Notes under the pieces: generated by a model
Told to the model about the DNA's origin: nothing
The model's database searches: none
The model's input: the letters and a program-made list of their open reading frames with translations, nothing else
Source: Thiocapsa roseopersicina
GTDB lineage: Bacteria > Pseudomonadota > Gammaproteobacteria > Chromatiales > Chromatiaceae
Direction of reading: 5' to 3'
DNA: 64,000 bases
Assembly: GCF_900106925.1 (NCBI RefSeq)
Contig: NZ_FNNZ01000001.1
Span: forward strand, 186,001 to 250,000
In this document: one piece after another, positions 1 to 8,227 of the stretch
How the letters are laid out: every line of letters begins with the position of its first letter
Numbering within the stretch: position 1 is the stretch's first letter
Position numbers and translations under genes: made by a program

Positions 1-519
1 GAGGGCGTGAACAACGCCTATCGTCAGTTGCGCGAGCTGTTGACCACCTTTCGGCTCAAGATGGACGATCGCGGCCTCAATGCCGCGCTGGAGGCGACGG
101 TGGCCGAGTATCGCGCGCGCGCGACCACCGAGATTTGCCTGGACAATCGGCTCCCCGCCTTGCTGCTCGGCCCCAATGAGGAAATCCATGTGCTGCAGAT
201 CGTCCGCGAGGCCCTGTCCAACGTCATCCGTCACGCCGGGGCGGCGCATGCTTTGCTGCGTTTGGCGGCCGGTGGCGCCGGGATCCGCGTCACCCTGGAC
301 GACGACGGCCGCGGCATCGATCCGCATGCCGTCCCGCGCGGTCACTACGGACTGAGCATCATGCGCGAGCGTGCCGCCGGCCTCGGCGGCGACATCGAGA
401 TCGTGCCCGGGCCGCACGGCGGGACACGTGTTCGGCTGACCTTCCCGAGCCGCCGAGCCCGAGACAGCGACACCGAGGTCAGCGATGCAGGCGCCATCGA
501 GGCGGTGCAGACCTCATGA
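1..519 (+). CDS. NarX/NarQ-like sensor histidine kinase, C-terminal part
   Basis: The gene runs in from the left edge in frame 1; only the last 172 codons are visible. They hold the end of the dimerisation region (LRELLTTFRLK, characteristic of NarX/NarQ) and a complete HATPase_c domain: N box EALSNVIRHA, G1 box DDDGRGI and the closing GLSIMRERA and GGTRVRLTF segments. In the family this domain binds ATP for autophosphorylation of an upstream histidine and transfer to a NarL-type regulator. The stop overlaps the start of such a regulator (ATGA), so the two form a translationally coupled two-component pair. The sensed signal (nitrate in NarX) cannot be judged because the sensor domain is outside the window. 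Confidence 0.9.
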   Translation, partial: EGVNNAYRQLRELLTTFRLKMDDRGLNAALEATVAEYRARATTEICLDNRLPALLLGPNEEIHVLQIVREALSNVIRHAGAAHALLRLAAGGAGIRVTLDDDGRGIDPHAVPRGHYGLSIMRERAAGLGGDIEIVPGPHGGTRVRLTFPSRRARDSDTEVSDAGAIEAVQTS

Positions 520-1175
520 CGACCGACACCCGAACCGCCGTCGTCATCATCGACGACCATCCGCTCTTTCGAAAGGGCGTGTCCGATCTCATCGCGATGG
601 CACCCGAGCTGATCTTGGTCGGGGAGGCCGGCGACGGGGAGGAGGGCGTGCGCGTCGCGGCGGAATGTCGCCCGGACCTGATCCTGCTCGACCTCAACAT
701 GAAGGGCATGAACGGCATCCAGACCCTGGAACGTCTGCGCCGGGCCGATCTGGACGCGCGTGTCGTCATGCTCACCGTCTCCGACAGCGAGCAAGACGTG
801 GTCGCCGCCCTACGCGCCGGGGCCGATGGCTATCTGCTCAAGGACATGGAGCCCGAGGACATCCTCGAGCAGCTGCTCGCTGCCGGCCGGGGTCGCCTGG
901 TGATCAGTCAACGGCTTACCGAGCTGATTGCGCGGGCGCTCTGCCACGACAGCCGCCCGGTGCGTCCGCGGGAGGCCGGTCTGACACCGCGCGAGCAACA
1001 GGTGCTGGGTCTGCTCGCCGACGGATTGAGCAACAAACTGATCGCCCGCGAGTTGGACCTGTCGCTCGGGACCGTCAAGGTCCACGTCAAACACGTCCTC
1101 AAGAAACTCAAGCTCAGAACCCGCGTCGAAGCCGCCGTCTGGGCCGTCCGCCAATCCACGCCCGACGAGCTCTGA
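516..1175 (+). CDS. NarL/FixJ-family response regulator
   Basis: The 219-residue protein is of standard NarL length. An N-terminal receiver has acidic residues IIDDHP near 11-13, the phosphoacceptor Asp in LLDLNMKG near 59 and Lys in LLKD near 109. A C-terminal LuxR-type HTH spans about 150-210 (LTPREQQVLGLLADG, SNKLIARELDLS, TVKVHVKHVLKKL). It should be a DNA-binding regulator phosphorylated by the kinase it overlaps by 4 nt. Its target genes cannot be told from sequence; nitrate or nitrite respiration is the classical role of this subfamily. Confidence 0.93.
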   Translation: MTTDTRTAVVIIDDHPLFRKGVSDLIAMAPELILVGEAGDGEEGVRVAAECRPDLILLDLNMKGMNGIQTLERLRRADLDARVVMLTVSDSEQDVVAALRAGADGYLLKDMEPEDILEQLLAAGRGRLVISQRLTELIARALCHDSRPVRPREAGLTPREQQVLGLLADGLSNKLIARELDLSLGTVKVHVKHVLKKLKLRTRVEAAVWAVRQSTPDEL

Positions 1176-1190
1176 TCCGCAACATCCAAG

Positions 1191-1270
1191 GTAGGGGCGG
1201 CTTTAGCCGCCCAATGGTGTAGGGTTGACGGGGCGTGGGCGACTGAAGTCGCCCCTACATCGCCCCTACG
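1191..1270. repeat. REP-like palindromic repeat pair, family 1 (GGGCGACTTCAGTCGCCC)
   Basis: Two palindromes, GGGGCGGCTTTAGCCGCCC and GGGCGACTGAAGTCGCCCC, face each other between narL-like and purC and end in GTAGGGGCG / CGCCCCTAC. The same motif recurs near 2258, 8643, 12946, 15114 and 17214. The position between convergent genes suits a BIME-like terminator or mRNA stabiliser. No REP-associated transposase is seen in the window. Confidence 0.85.
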
Positions 1271-1291
1271 TTGCCCTGCCTCGCGGGCGGA

Positions 1292-2176
1292 TCAGCGGTG
1301 CGTCAACCGCTCCTCGGCCTCGCGGTATTTGGCGGCGGTCCGGTCGATGATCTCCTGCGGCAGCATGGGCCCCGGCGGGGTCTTGTCCCAGTCGAGCGTC
1401 TCCAAATAATCGCGGACGAACTGCTTGTCGAAGCTCGGCGGGCTCGTCCCCGGTCGGTATTGATCGGCCGGCCAAAAACGCGATGAGTCGGGTGTGAGCA
1501 CCTCGTCGATCAGATGCAGCCGCCCCTCGCTGTCGAGGCCGAATTCGAGCTTGGTGTCGGCGATGATGATGCCGTGCGCCAAGGCATACTCGGCGCAGTC
1601 GCGATAGATGGCGATGCTGACGTCGCGCACCTGAGCCGCCAGCGCCGGGCCGAGCAGGCGCTCGGTGTGCGCGAAGTCGACGTTCTCGTCGTGCCCGCCG
1701 ATCTCGGCCTTGGTCGACGGCGTGTAGATGGGCTCGGGCAGCCGGTCGGCCTGACGCAGACCGGGCGGGAGCGCGATGCCGCAGACCGCACCGCCGTGCA
1801 GATAGTCCTTCCAACCCGAGCCGATCAGATAGCCGCGCACGATCGCCTCCACCGGCAGCGGTGTGAGCCGGCGCACCACCATGGCGCGATCGCCGAGTTG
1901 GGCCAGCTCCTCGGGGTCCTCGACGACTGCCGAGACCGGGATATCGGCAAGATGATTCGGCACCAGCTGCGCCGTGCGTGCGAACCAAAAGCGCGAGACC
2001 CGGGTCAGGACCTCGCCCTTGCCGGGAATCGGCTGCGGAAGGACCACGTCGAACGCGGACAGACGGTCGCTCGCAACCATCAAGAGATGCTCGCTGTCGA
2101 TCTCGTAGAGATCGCGGACCTTGCCGCGTCCGATCAGGCGCAGCTTGGCGAGGTTGGACTGATGGAGTGCGTTCAT
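1292..2176 (-). CDS. purC: phosphoribosylaminoimidazole-succinocarboxamide synthase
   Basis: SAICAR synthetase of purine biosynthesis: it ligates aspartate to CAIR with ATP in the cytosol. The 294-residue protein has the family signature throughout: [11 protein letters not shown] near 14, [10 protein letters not shown] near 36, [14 protein letters not shown] near 115, [10 protein letters not shown] near 204 and [13 protein letters not shown] near 221. Length matches the longer (about 300 residue) class rather than the 237-residue E. coli form. The open frame extends 150 codons upstream, antisense to ridA; ATG at 2176 is chosen because homology begins there with MNALHQSNL. It stands alone on the minus strand, flanked by family-1 palindromes. 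Confidence 0.95.
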   Translation of the reverse strand: MNALHQSNLAKLRLIGRGKVRDLYEIDSEHLLMVASDRLSAFDVVLPQPIPGKGEVLTRVSRFWFARTAQLVPNHLADIPVSAVVEDPEELAQLGDRAMVVRRLTPLPVEAIVRGYLIGSGWKDYLHGGAVCGIALPPGLRQADRLPEPIYTPSTKAEIGGHDENVDFAHTERLLGPALAAQVRDVSIAIYRDCAEYALAHGIIIADTKLEFGLDSEGRLHLIDEVLTPDSSRFWPADQYRPGTSPPSFDKQFVRDYLETLDWDKTPPGPMLPQEIIDRTAAKYREAEERLTHR

Positions 2177-2257
2177 GGCGTGTGATCCGGGATTTGGAAG
2201 CGCCAAAGTATAGCCGTTCGCGCATCGACGCACGCCTGCGTGTAGGGCCTTAGGGGG

Positions 2258-2279
2258 TAGGGGCGACTTCAGTCGCCCC
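2258..2279. repeat. REP-like palindrome, family 1
   Basis: A single copy of TAGGGGCGACTTCAGTCGCC followed by CC. It lies between the divergent purC and ridA, about 90 nt before the ridA start. Confidence 0.85.
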
Positions 2280-2371
2280 GAACATACCCTCCGCGTCTTG
2301 GCGTAAGCCCCGCGCTGCATTAGGCTCACGCCGATGTCCTCGGGTAACGATACTTTCGGAGTCACCCCAAC

Positions 2372-2758
2372 ATGCCAAAAAGCATCATCAAGACCGATCA
2401 AGCCCCGAAGGCAATCGGGACCTACTCTCAAGCGGTTCGCGTCGGCAACACCGTCTATCTGTCCGGCCAGATTCCGCTCGTGCCCGAGACCATGGAGCTG
2501 GTCTCGGGCGACATCGAGGCCGAGATCCGGCGTGTCTTCGACAACCTTCGGGCCGTTGCCCATGCAGCCAACGGCAGTCTTGCCGATGTCGTGAAACTCA
2601 ACGTCTTCCTGACCGATCTGGCCCACTTCCCGTCGGTCAATCAGGTCATGGCCGACTACTTCGAGGAGCCCTATCCGGCACGGGCGGCGATCGGTGTCGC
2701 GGCCCTGCCGAAAGGTGCTCGGGTCGAGATGGACGCGATCATGGTGCTGGCTGATTAA
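2372..2758 (+). CDS. ridA: RidA family enamine/imine deaminase
   Basis: The 128-residue protein is full length for the YjgF/YER057c/UK114 family. Family motifs are visible: [12 protein letters not shown] near the N-terminus, VYLSGQIPL, the [11 protein letters not shown] segment and the catalytic-Arg region [20 protein letters not shown] near 101-120. RidA hydrolyses reactive enamine/imine intermediates such as 2-aminoacrylate produced by PLP enzymes. A place just before recG is common in gammaproteobacteria (spoT-ridA-recG). The stop codon TAA is contributed by the terminal repeat of the adjacent MITE-like element. Confidence 0.95.
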   Translation: MPKSIIKTDQAPKAIGTYSQAVRVGNTVYLSGQIPLVPETMELVSGDIEAEIRRVFDNLRAVAHAANGSLADVVKLNVFLTDLAHFPSVNQVMADYFEEPYPARAAIGVAALPKGARVEMDAIMVLAD

Positions 2759-2842
2759 ACCGCGTCCAGAGCGCGCGATGCTCAGTTTCGAGTGAGCTCA
2801 ACGTTTGATGTATCCACGACCCTTGGCGGAGACGCGGTTTAA
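2755..2842. repeat. MITE-like element A with 12-bp terminal inverted repeats
   Basis: The left end TTAAACCGCGTC (2755-2766) is exactly inverted at the right end GACGCGGTTTAA (2831-2842). The interior aligns over its length with the reverse complement of element D (46252-46337): both read CCAGAGCG, then GATGCTCA, TCGA, TGAG and CCCTT-GCGG in order. No open reading frame fits in 88 bp, so this is a non-autonomous repeat. The left end overlaps the ridA stop codon. Confidence 0.85.
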
Positions 2843-2863
2843 AATAATATACTTTTTAATATT

Positions 2864-2950
2864 TTAAACCGCGCCGACTCCAGCGGTCGTCAAGTCTGCC
2901 GGGGCCGATCCCATCCAAAGCCATCGCATGCCGCGCCGGGCGCGGTTTAA
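2864..2950. repeat. MITE-like element B with 12-bp terminal inverted repeats
   Basis: TTAAACCGCGCC (2864-2875) is exactly inverted as GGCGCGGTTTAA (2939-2950). Only an AT-rich 21-bp spacer separates it from element A. Its reverse complement matches element C (46142-46230): GCGGCATG/GCGGTATG, GATGGGATC and TGACGACCG are shared in order. A and B together fill most of the 285-bp gap between ridA and mltB. Confidence 0.85.
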
Positions 2951-3043
2951 CAGCACAATCACGAGCTAAATTCATCGGTTGAATTGCTTTACTGAAAAAC
3001 TGCTTTACTATACCGGGCACCGATTTCTCACCCTGGATTGCCC

Positions 3044-4105
3044 ATGCGCTTTGTTTGCTCGATCGCCGCGCTCTTGTGTTTGACCCTGGTTGCGGGCTGC
3101 GGCTCCCAGTCGACCCGCCCCGGCGAGATCGCGGAGGGATCCCCGTATCCGACATCCGGGTCCGCGACGGTGACCGGTGATTTCGCCGGGTATCCGGGGG
3201 TCGAGCCCTTTATCCGCCGCATGCAGCAGCAGGGCTTCGCGCCCAACCAGGTTGCCGCCGTCCTCTCCGGCGCCAAACGCGAGCAGTGGATCCTCGACGC
3301 GATGGATCGCCAGGCCCCGCGACCGAGCACCGGGCCGACCGGGGCTTGGATACGTTATCGCGCCAAGTTCCTGACCCCGGAGAACATCGCCAACGGCGTG
3401 CGTTTCTGGCAGCAAAACGAGGCCGCGCTCAACCGGGCAAGTTCACGGTACGGGGTGCCGCCCGAGTACATCGTCGCCATCATCGGTGTCGAGACCCGCT
3501 ACGGTGGCTACGTGGGCAAGACACGCATCGTCGACGCTTTGGCGACCCTGGCCTTCGCCTACCCGCGCCGCGCCGATTACTTCTCGGGCGAGCTGGCATC
3601 CTTCCTGGTCATGACCAAGGAGGAGGGTATCGATCCCTTCGGTCCGCGTGGATCCTTTGCCGGTGCGATGGGCCTCGGGCAGTTCATGCCCTCGAGTTTC
3701 CGCGACTATGCCGTGGACTTCGACGGCGATCGTCATCGGAATCTCTGGAATCCGGCGGATGCGATCGGCAGCGTCGCCAACTACTTCAAATCGCACGGTT
3801 GGCAGGCCGGCGTGCCGGTGGCCGTGCGCGCGAACGTGCAGTCCCCCTCGGCTGCCCGCGCCATGAAGTCGGGCTTCGATACGCGCTACGGGTTGAGCGA
3901 GCTGGCAGGCCGCGGGATCGTCCCGGCAGGCAACCTCGGCGGCGCCACACAGGTGAGTTTGCTCGAGTTCGATGTCGGCACCGGCTACGCGTATTGGCTG
4001 GGGTCGCAGAATTTCTACACCATCACCCGCTACAACCACAGCAGCTACTACGCGATGGCCGTGCACCAGCTCGCCCGCGCAATCGCGGAACGCAAGGGCA
4101 GTTAA
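3044..4105 (+). CDS. mltB: lytic murein transglycosylase B (lipoprotein)
   Basis: The 353-residue protein starts with a lipoprotein signal peptide (hydrophobic run, lipobox LVAGC with Cys near 19), so it should be anchored to the outer membrane. The MltB/SLT_2 domain shows FVAxxxA-type spacing, the catalytic Glu in AIIGVETRYGG near 147, GAMGLGQFMPSSF near 212 and the C-terminal WLGSQNFYTITRYNHS. It cleaves the MurNAc-GlcNAc bond of peptidoglycan with 1,6-anhydro ring formation. TTG at 3038 is possible but ATG 3044 gives a normal signal peptide. The TAA stop lies in a half MITE-like repeat shared with recG. Confidence 0.93.
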   Translation: MRFVCSIAALLCLTLVAGCGSQSTRPGEIAEGSPYPTSGSATVTGDFAGYPGVEPFIRRMQQQGFAPNQVAAVLSGAKREQWILDAMDRQAPRPSTGPTGAWIRYRAKFLTPENIANGVRFWQQNEAALNRASSRYGVPPEYIVAIIGVETRYGGYVGKTRIVDALATLAFAYPRRADYFSGELASFLVMTKEEGIDPFGPRGSFAGAMGLGQFMPSSFRDYAVDFDGDRHRNLWNPADAIGSVANYFKSHGWQAGVPVAVRANVQSPSAARAMKSGFDTRYGLSELAGRGIVPAGNLGGATQVSLLEFDVGTGYAYWLGSQNFYTITRYNHSSYYAMAVHQLARAIAERKGS

Positions 4106-4146
4106 ACCGCGTCCAGAGCGAGATGCTCACTTTCGATTCGCTCGAC
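4102..4146. repeat. left half of a MITE-like element (A/D subfamily) at the mltB-recG junction
   Basis: From the mltB stop the sequence reads TTAAACCGCGTCCAGAGCGA then GATGCTCACTTTCGAT, matching elements A and D for roughly 40 nt before it becomes recG coding sequence. No right terminal repeat follows. The recG start codon (4123) and first codons lie inside this stretch. Confidence 0.75.
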
Positions 4147-6210
4147 ACCATCCCGGTGGAGCGGCTCAAACGGGTCGGTCCGCGCGTGGCCGAGCGTCTC
4201 GGCAAGCTCGGTGTGCGCACGGTGCAGGATCTCCTCTTCCATCTGCCGCACCGCTATCAGGACCGCACGCGTTTGGTCCGGATCGCCGAGCTGCGGTCGG
4301 GCGACGAGGCATTGGTCGAGGGCGAGATCCAGGAGGTCGATCTCTCGGGCGGGCGCCGCCGCTCGCTCAAGGTCTGGGTCTCGGACGGGGGGTTCGGCGG
4401 GCTCCTGCTGCGGTTCTTCCATTATTCCCGGCAGCAGATCGATTCACTCAAGCCCGGCGTGCGGTTGCGCTGCTACGGCGAGGTTCGGCAGGGGCCGAGC
4501 GCCTTGGAGATGGTCCATCCCGAATATCGCATCCAGTCCGAGGAGCCGGGCGCGATCGAGGAGCGCTTGACGCCGCTCTATCCCTCGACCGAGGGCCTGC
4601 AGCAATCCTCGTGGCGCGGTCTGACCGACCAGGCGTTGGCGCTCTTGGCCCGAGAGGCGCCGCGCGAGTGTCTGCCGGAGGAGATCTTGCTCCCCTTGGG
4701 TCTGCCGAGCCTGGTCGAGGCGCTGACCTTTCTGCACCGCCCGCCGCTGGATGCCGACCCCGACGATCTGATCGAGCGACGCCATCCGGCCTTCCACCGA
4801 CTGGCGTTCGAGGAGCTGGTCGCCCATCAGGTTAGTCTGCGACGGCTGCGTGCCGCCCAGCGGGCGATCCTGGCGCCTGCGCTCGCGGGCGACGGCAGCT
4901 TGCGACGCCGGCTGCTCGACGCCTTGCCGTTTCGGATGACCGCCGCACAGGAGCGCGTCGTCGCCGAGATTGCAGCCGATCTGCAAGGCGACCGCCCGAT
5001 GCAGCGTCTGCTCCAGGGCGATGTGGGGGCCGGCAAGACACTGGTCGCCGCGCTGGCCGCGCTCCAGGCGATCGAGTCCGGCGCTCAGGTCGCCTTGATG
5101 GCGCCGACCGAGCTCTTGTCCGAGCAGCATCGACGCGGCTTCGTGGCTTGGCTTGCCCCGCTCGACATCGAGCCCGTCTGGCTGGTCGGGCGACACAAGG
5201 GCCGCGAGCGTGCCGGGTTGCTCGAGACCATCGCGAGCGGCCGAGCGCGCATGGTGATGGGTACCCACGCGCTCTTTCAGGAGGACGTGGTCTTCTCCGA
5301 TCTGGGTCTCGTCATCATCGACGAGCAGCACCGTTTCGGCGTGCACCAGCGCATGCGTCTGCGCGCCAAGGGCGGCGGCTCCGGCGGTGCGCCGCATCAG
5401 TTGATCATGACCGCCACACCCATCCCGCGCTCGCTCGCCATGACCGTCTATGCGGATCTGGATCTGTCGGTCATCGACGAGCTGCCGCCCGGGCGCACGC
5501 CCATCGTCACGGTCGCGGTCCCGGATACCCGTCGCGAGGAGGTGATCGCACGCGTGGAGCAGGCCTGTGCACAGGGGCGGCAAGCCTATTGGGTCTGTAC
5601 CCTGATCGAGGAGTCGGAGGCGTTGGAGTGCCAGGCCGCGGAAGAGAGCGCGCGCCAGCTAGCGGAAAGCCTACCCGGCATCCGTATCGGCCTGGTGCAC
5701 GGGCGTATCAAGGGGCCTGAGCGCGAGACGGTGATGGCCGCCTTCGCCGCCGGCGATCTGGACCTCCTGGTCGCGACCACGGTGGTGGAGGTCGGCGTCG
5801 ATGTCCCGAACGCCAGTCTCATGATCATCGAGAACCCCGAGCGGCTCGGTCTTGCCCAGCTGCATCAACTGCGTGGACGGGTCGGGCGCGGGTCGGTCCA
5901 AAGCCATTGTGTGCTGCTCTTCCATCCGCCCCTGTCGATCGCGGCGCGCGAGCGTCTGGGCATCATCCGCGCCGCCGAAAGCGGTTTCGAGATCGCCGAG
6001 CGCGATCTGGCCATGCGCGGAGCGGGGGAGGTTCTGGGTACGCGCCAGACCGGCACCGTACAGTTTCGCGTTGCCGACCCCCTGCGCGACCAACACCTGG
6101 TCCCCGCCGCCCAACAGGCCGCCGATCTGATCCTGGCACGCTATCCCGATCGGGTCGAACCCTTGATCCGACGCTGGCTCGGATCCCGCGAGCTGTACGG
6201 GAGCGTGTGA
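4123..6210 (+). CDS. recG: ATP-dependent DNA helicase RecG
   Basis: The 695-residue length is normal for RecG (about 690). An N-terminal wedge/OB region (VQDLLFHLPHRYQDRT near 34-49) is followed by the SF2 helicase core: Walker A LLQGDVGAGKT near 297, DEQH box IIDEQHRFG near 401, MTATPIPRS, and motif VI QLHQLRGRVGRG near 583. RecG reverses stalled replication forks and migrates Holliday junctions. The open frame reaches back into mltB; ATG 4123 is chosen because the N-terminus then aligns end to end with known RecG. It is separated from mltB by only 17 nt, all of repeat origin, so the two are probably co-transcribed. Confidence 0.95.
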   Translation: MLTFDSLDTIPVERLKRVGPRVAERLGKLGVRTVQDLLFHLPHRYQDRTRLVRIAELRSGDEALVEGEIQEVDLSGGRRRSLKVWVSDGGFGGLLLRFFHYSRQQIDSLKPGVRLRCYGEVRQGPSALEMVHPEYRIQSEEPGAIEERLTPLYPSTEGLQQSSWRGLTDQALALLAREAPRECLPEEILLPLGLPSLVEALTFLHRPPLDADPDDLIERRHPAFHRLAFEELVAHQVSLRRLRAAQRAILAPALAGDGSLRRRLLDALPFRMTAAQERVVAEIAADLQGDRPMQRLLQGDVGAGKTLVAALAALQAIESGAQVALMAPTELLSEQHRRGFVAWLAPLDIEPVWLVGRHKGRERAGLLETIASGRARMVMGTHALFQEDVVFSDLGLVIIDEQHRFGVHQRMRLRAKGGGSGGAPHQLIMTATPIPRSLAMTVYADLDLSVIDELPPGRTPIVTVAVPDTRREEVIARVEQACAQGRQAYWVCTLIEESEALECQAAEESARQLAESLPGIRIGLVHGRIKGPERETVMAAFAAGDLDLLVATTVVEVGVDVPNASLMIIENPERLGLAQLHQLRGRVGRGSVQSHCVLLFHPPLSIAARERLGIIRAAESGFEIAERDLAMRGAGEVLGTRQTGTVQFRVADPLRDQHLVPAAQQAADLILARYPDRVEPLIRRWLGSRELYGSV

Positions 6211-6229
6211 GGTCGCCTGGCTCTCACTC

Positions 6230-7972
6230 TCAATAGCGGTAAGCCGATTCGATCCGCTCTCGGGTCAAGACGCCGTAGATGTGCGTGATCCCGGGCGCGA
6301 TCATCCGCTGCACGTAGAGCGCCTCGGCACCGCGCGTCTGCATCAGATCGAGCGCCTCTTGGAGGGTCGCCTGGAGATGGATCGGCGCGAGCTCGAGCCG
6401 ATTCCCCGGGATCGCGAGCAAGTCGATCTCCTGCGCATCGGGTGTCATCGAAAGGGCGCTTGCCACCGCGATCCCGGGCATCAGGTAGGCTGGTCCGCCG
6501 TCCTTGTCGACGATGATCCATTCCGGCCCTTCCCCGACCAGGCGTTCCGCCTGCTCCCGCGTCAAGCTCTGTTCGTGCCGCGCAAAGCTCGTGTTCATCG
6601 CGCCGCCCACGCCGCTGCGCCTCAGCAGGTGGACCACCGGGTTGGAGCGGTAGTCCAGTCCGTTCGCCCGCAAGGTCGTGAGGAAGAGCGAATCCCTGCC
6701 GAACACCTCCTTGCTGGTCAGCGCGGCCAAGATGATTACCAACATCCCCGGCATGATGGCGCCCGGGCTGTGGGTCAGCTCGACGATGGCGGTCAAGGCC
6801 GCCAAGGGTGCCTGGAGACTGGCGCCCATCATAGCCCCCATCCCGAGCAACGCGAAAAAGGCGACCTGATCGGCCTCGAGCCCGATGAAGGCGACTGCCG
6901 CGACGCCGACCAGATTGCCGAGGATCGCACCCATGAAGAGCGCGGGGCCGATGGTCCCGCCCGGGATCCCGAGCCCCGCGCTGGCCGAGGTTGCCAGCAG
7001 CTTGAAGAACAGCAGCAGGAGCAGGAAGCCCCAGGTCAGCGGCTCGGTCAGCAGCTTGCGCAAGGTGTCGTAGCCCAGTCCCATCACCTCCGGGACCAAG
7101 GCGCCGGCGATCCCGGCGATCACCCCGGCGACAAAGACCCGGCGGAAGAAGCCCATGCGTTTGCCCCAGCCTGCGATCGTCTTGATCGACTGGATGTAGG
7201 CCGCGGAGAGTGCGCCGACGAAGAGCCCGAGAACCGCCACCGGGATCAGCGCGGTCAGCGATGTCACCACGACCGGCGCGACCCGGAGCACCGGGTCGCT
7301 GCCGAAGACAGCGACCGACAGCGCATTCGCACTCACCGCAGCCAGGATGATCGGCACGAAGCTCGCGACGCTGTATTCCAATCCCAGCACCTCGAGCGCG
7401 AAGATCACGCCCGCAAGCGGTGTATTGAACGACGCCGAGATCCCGGCCGCGGTGCCGCAGGCCGCCATGTTGCGGATACTGTTGTTGGGCAGGGTCAGGA
7501 ACTGTCCGATCAGACTCCCGCTCGCGGCGCCGAGATAGACATGAGGTCCCTCGCGTCCGACCGAATGACCGCTGACGATCGCGATTGCCGCACCCAGAAA
7601 CTGGAGCACGAACCCGCGCCGGGTCATGTGTCCCTGGTGATATTCCATGCGCTCCATGACGCGGGCGACACCCAGCACATAGATGCCGTGCGCGAAACGC
7701 ACGAAGAGCAGTCCGATCAGCACCGAGCCGAGCAACGGCAGCACCAGACGCACCGGGATCGGCAGCGCCTCGTAGTTCTCTCCGTGACCGGGAAGGGTCG
7801 TCGCCTGCAGGCCCTCCACGGCGAGACGGAAAGCGACGATGACGAGCCCGGCCGCGAGTCCGGTGATCAGACCCAGGACGGCCGGCCAGAAGAGTGCATC
7901 CGGACGCGAAAGCCGGAGTCTCAGCGACTCCATGGCGCGATGCAGCCGATCTCCGGATGGTGTGCGTCGCAT
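6230..7972 (-). CDS. ClC-family chloride channel/antiporter with C-terminal CBS domains
   Basis: About 580 residues. The membrane part has ten or more hydrophobic helices and two recognisable ion-pathway motifs: GREGP (with the gating Glu) in SGHSVGREGPHVYLG, and GIPGGTIGPALFMGA. The usual first motif GSGIP is absent; the aligned place reads YVLGV. The C-terminal 130 residues look like a CBS pair (SLTREQAERLVGEGPEWIIVD; ATLQEALDLMQTRGAEALYV). The start at 7972 (MRRTPSGDR) is preceded by GGGGGA nine nt upstream; the open frame continues 59 low-quality codons further. It converges with recG. The transported ion (chloride or other anion) is uncertain because of the altered filter. Confidence 0.85.
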   Translation of the reverse strand: MRRTPSGDRLHRAMESLRLRLSRPDALFWPAVLGLITGLAAGLVIVAFRLAVEGLQATTLPGHGENYEALPIPVRLVLPLLGSVLIGLLFVRFAHGIYVLGVARVMERMEYHQGHMTRRGFVLQFLGAAIAIVSGHSVGREGPHVYLGAASGSLIGQFLTLPNNSIRNMAACGTAAGISASFNTPLAGVIFALEVLGLEYSVASFVPIILAAVSANALSVAVFGSDPVLRVAPVVVTSLTALIPVAVLGLFVGALSAAYIQSIKTIAGWGKRMGFFRRVFVAGVIAGIAGALVPEVMGLGYDTLRKLLTEPLTWGFLLLLLFFKLLATSASAGLGIPGGTIGPALFMGAILGNLVGVAAVAFIGLEADQVAFFALLGMGAMMGASLQAPLAALTAIVELTHSPGAIMPGMLVIILAALTSKEVFGRDSLFLTTLRANGLDYRSNPVVHLLRRSGVGGAMNTSFARHEQSLTREQAERLVGEGPEWIIVDKDGGPAYLMPGIAVASALSMTPDAQEIDLLAIPGNRLELAPIHLQATLQEALDLMQTRGAEALYVQRMIAPGITHIYGVLTRERIESAYRY

Positions 7973-8227
7973 CGTGCGCGGTCCCCCGTTCAGGATGCGG
8001 CGAAACACCCGTGACACGCCCCCGAGCAGGGTCCCCGCACCCGTCCTCGGGCCTCGCTCATTCGACCGGTCACCCCAGCATCCACAAACTCGCGACACCG
8101 CTGCGCGATGTTGCGCATGCCCCTTGGTGCTCTGCGCCACGTAACGCAATGCCCGAAGTTACGAACAACGCATGCCGTCGGTATATCATTGGCGCTCCGA
8201 GATCATTCTACGCGGGGGAGTGTTTCG

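Noticed and set aside
6281-8014. A 577-codon plus-strand frame opposite the ClC gene
   Set aside because: Its composition (His, Arg, Asp and Gln rich) is that of a shadow frame, and the minus strand encodes a well-supported membrane protein.
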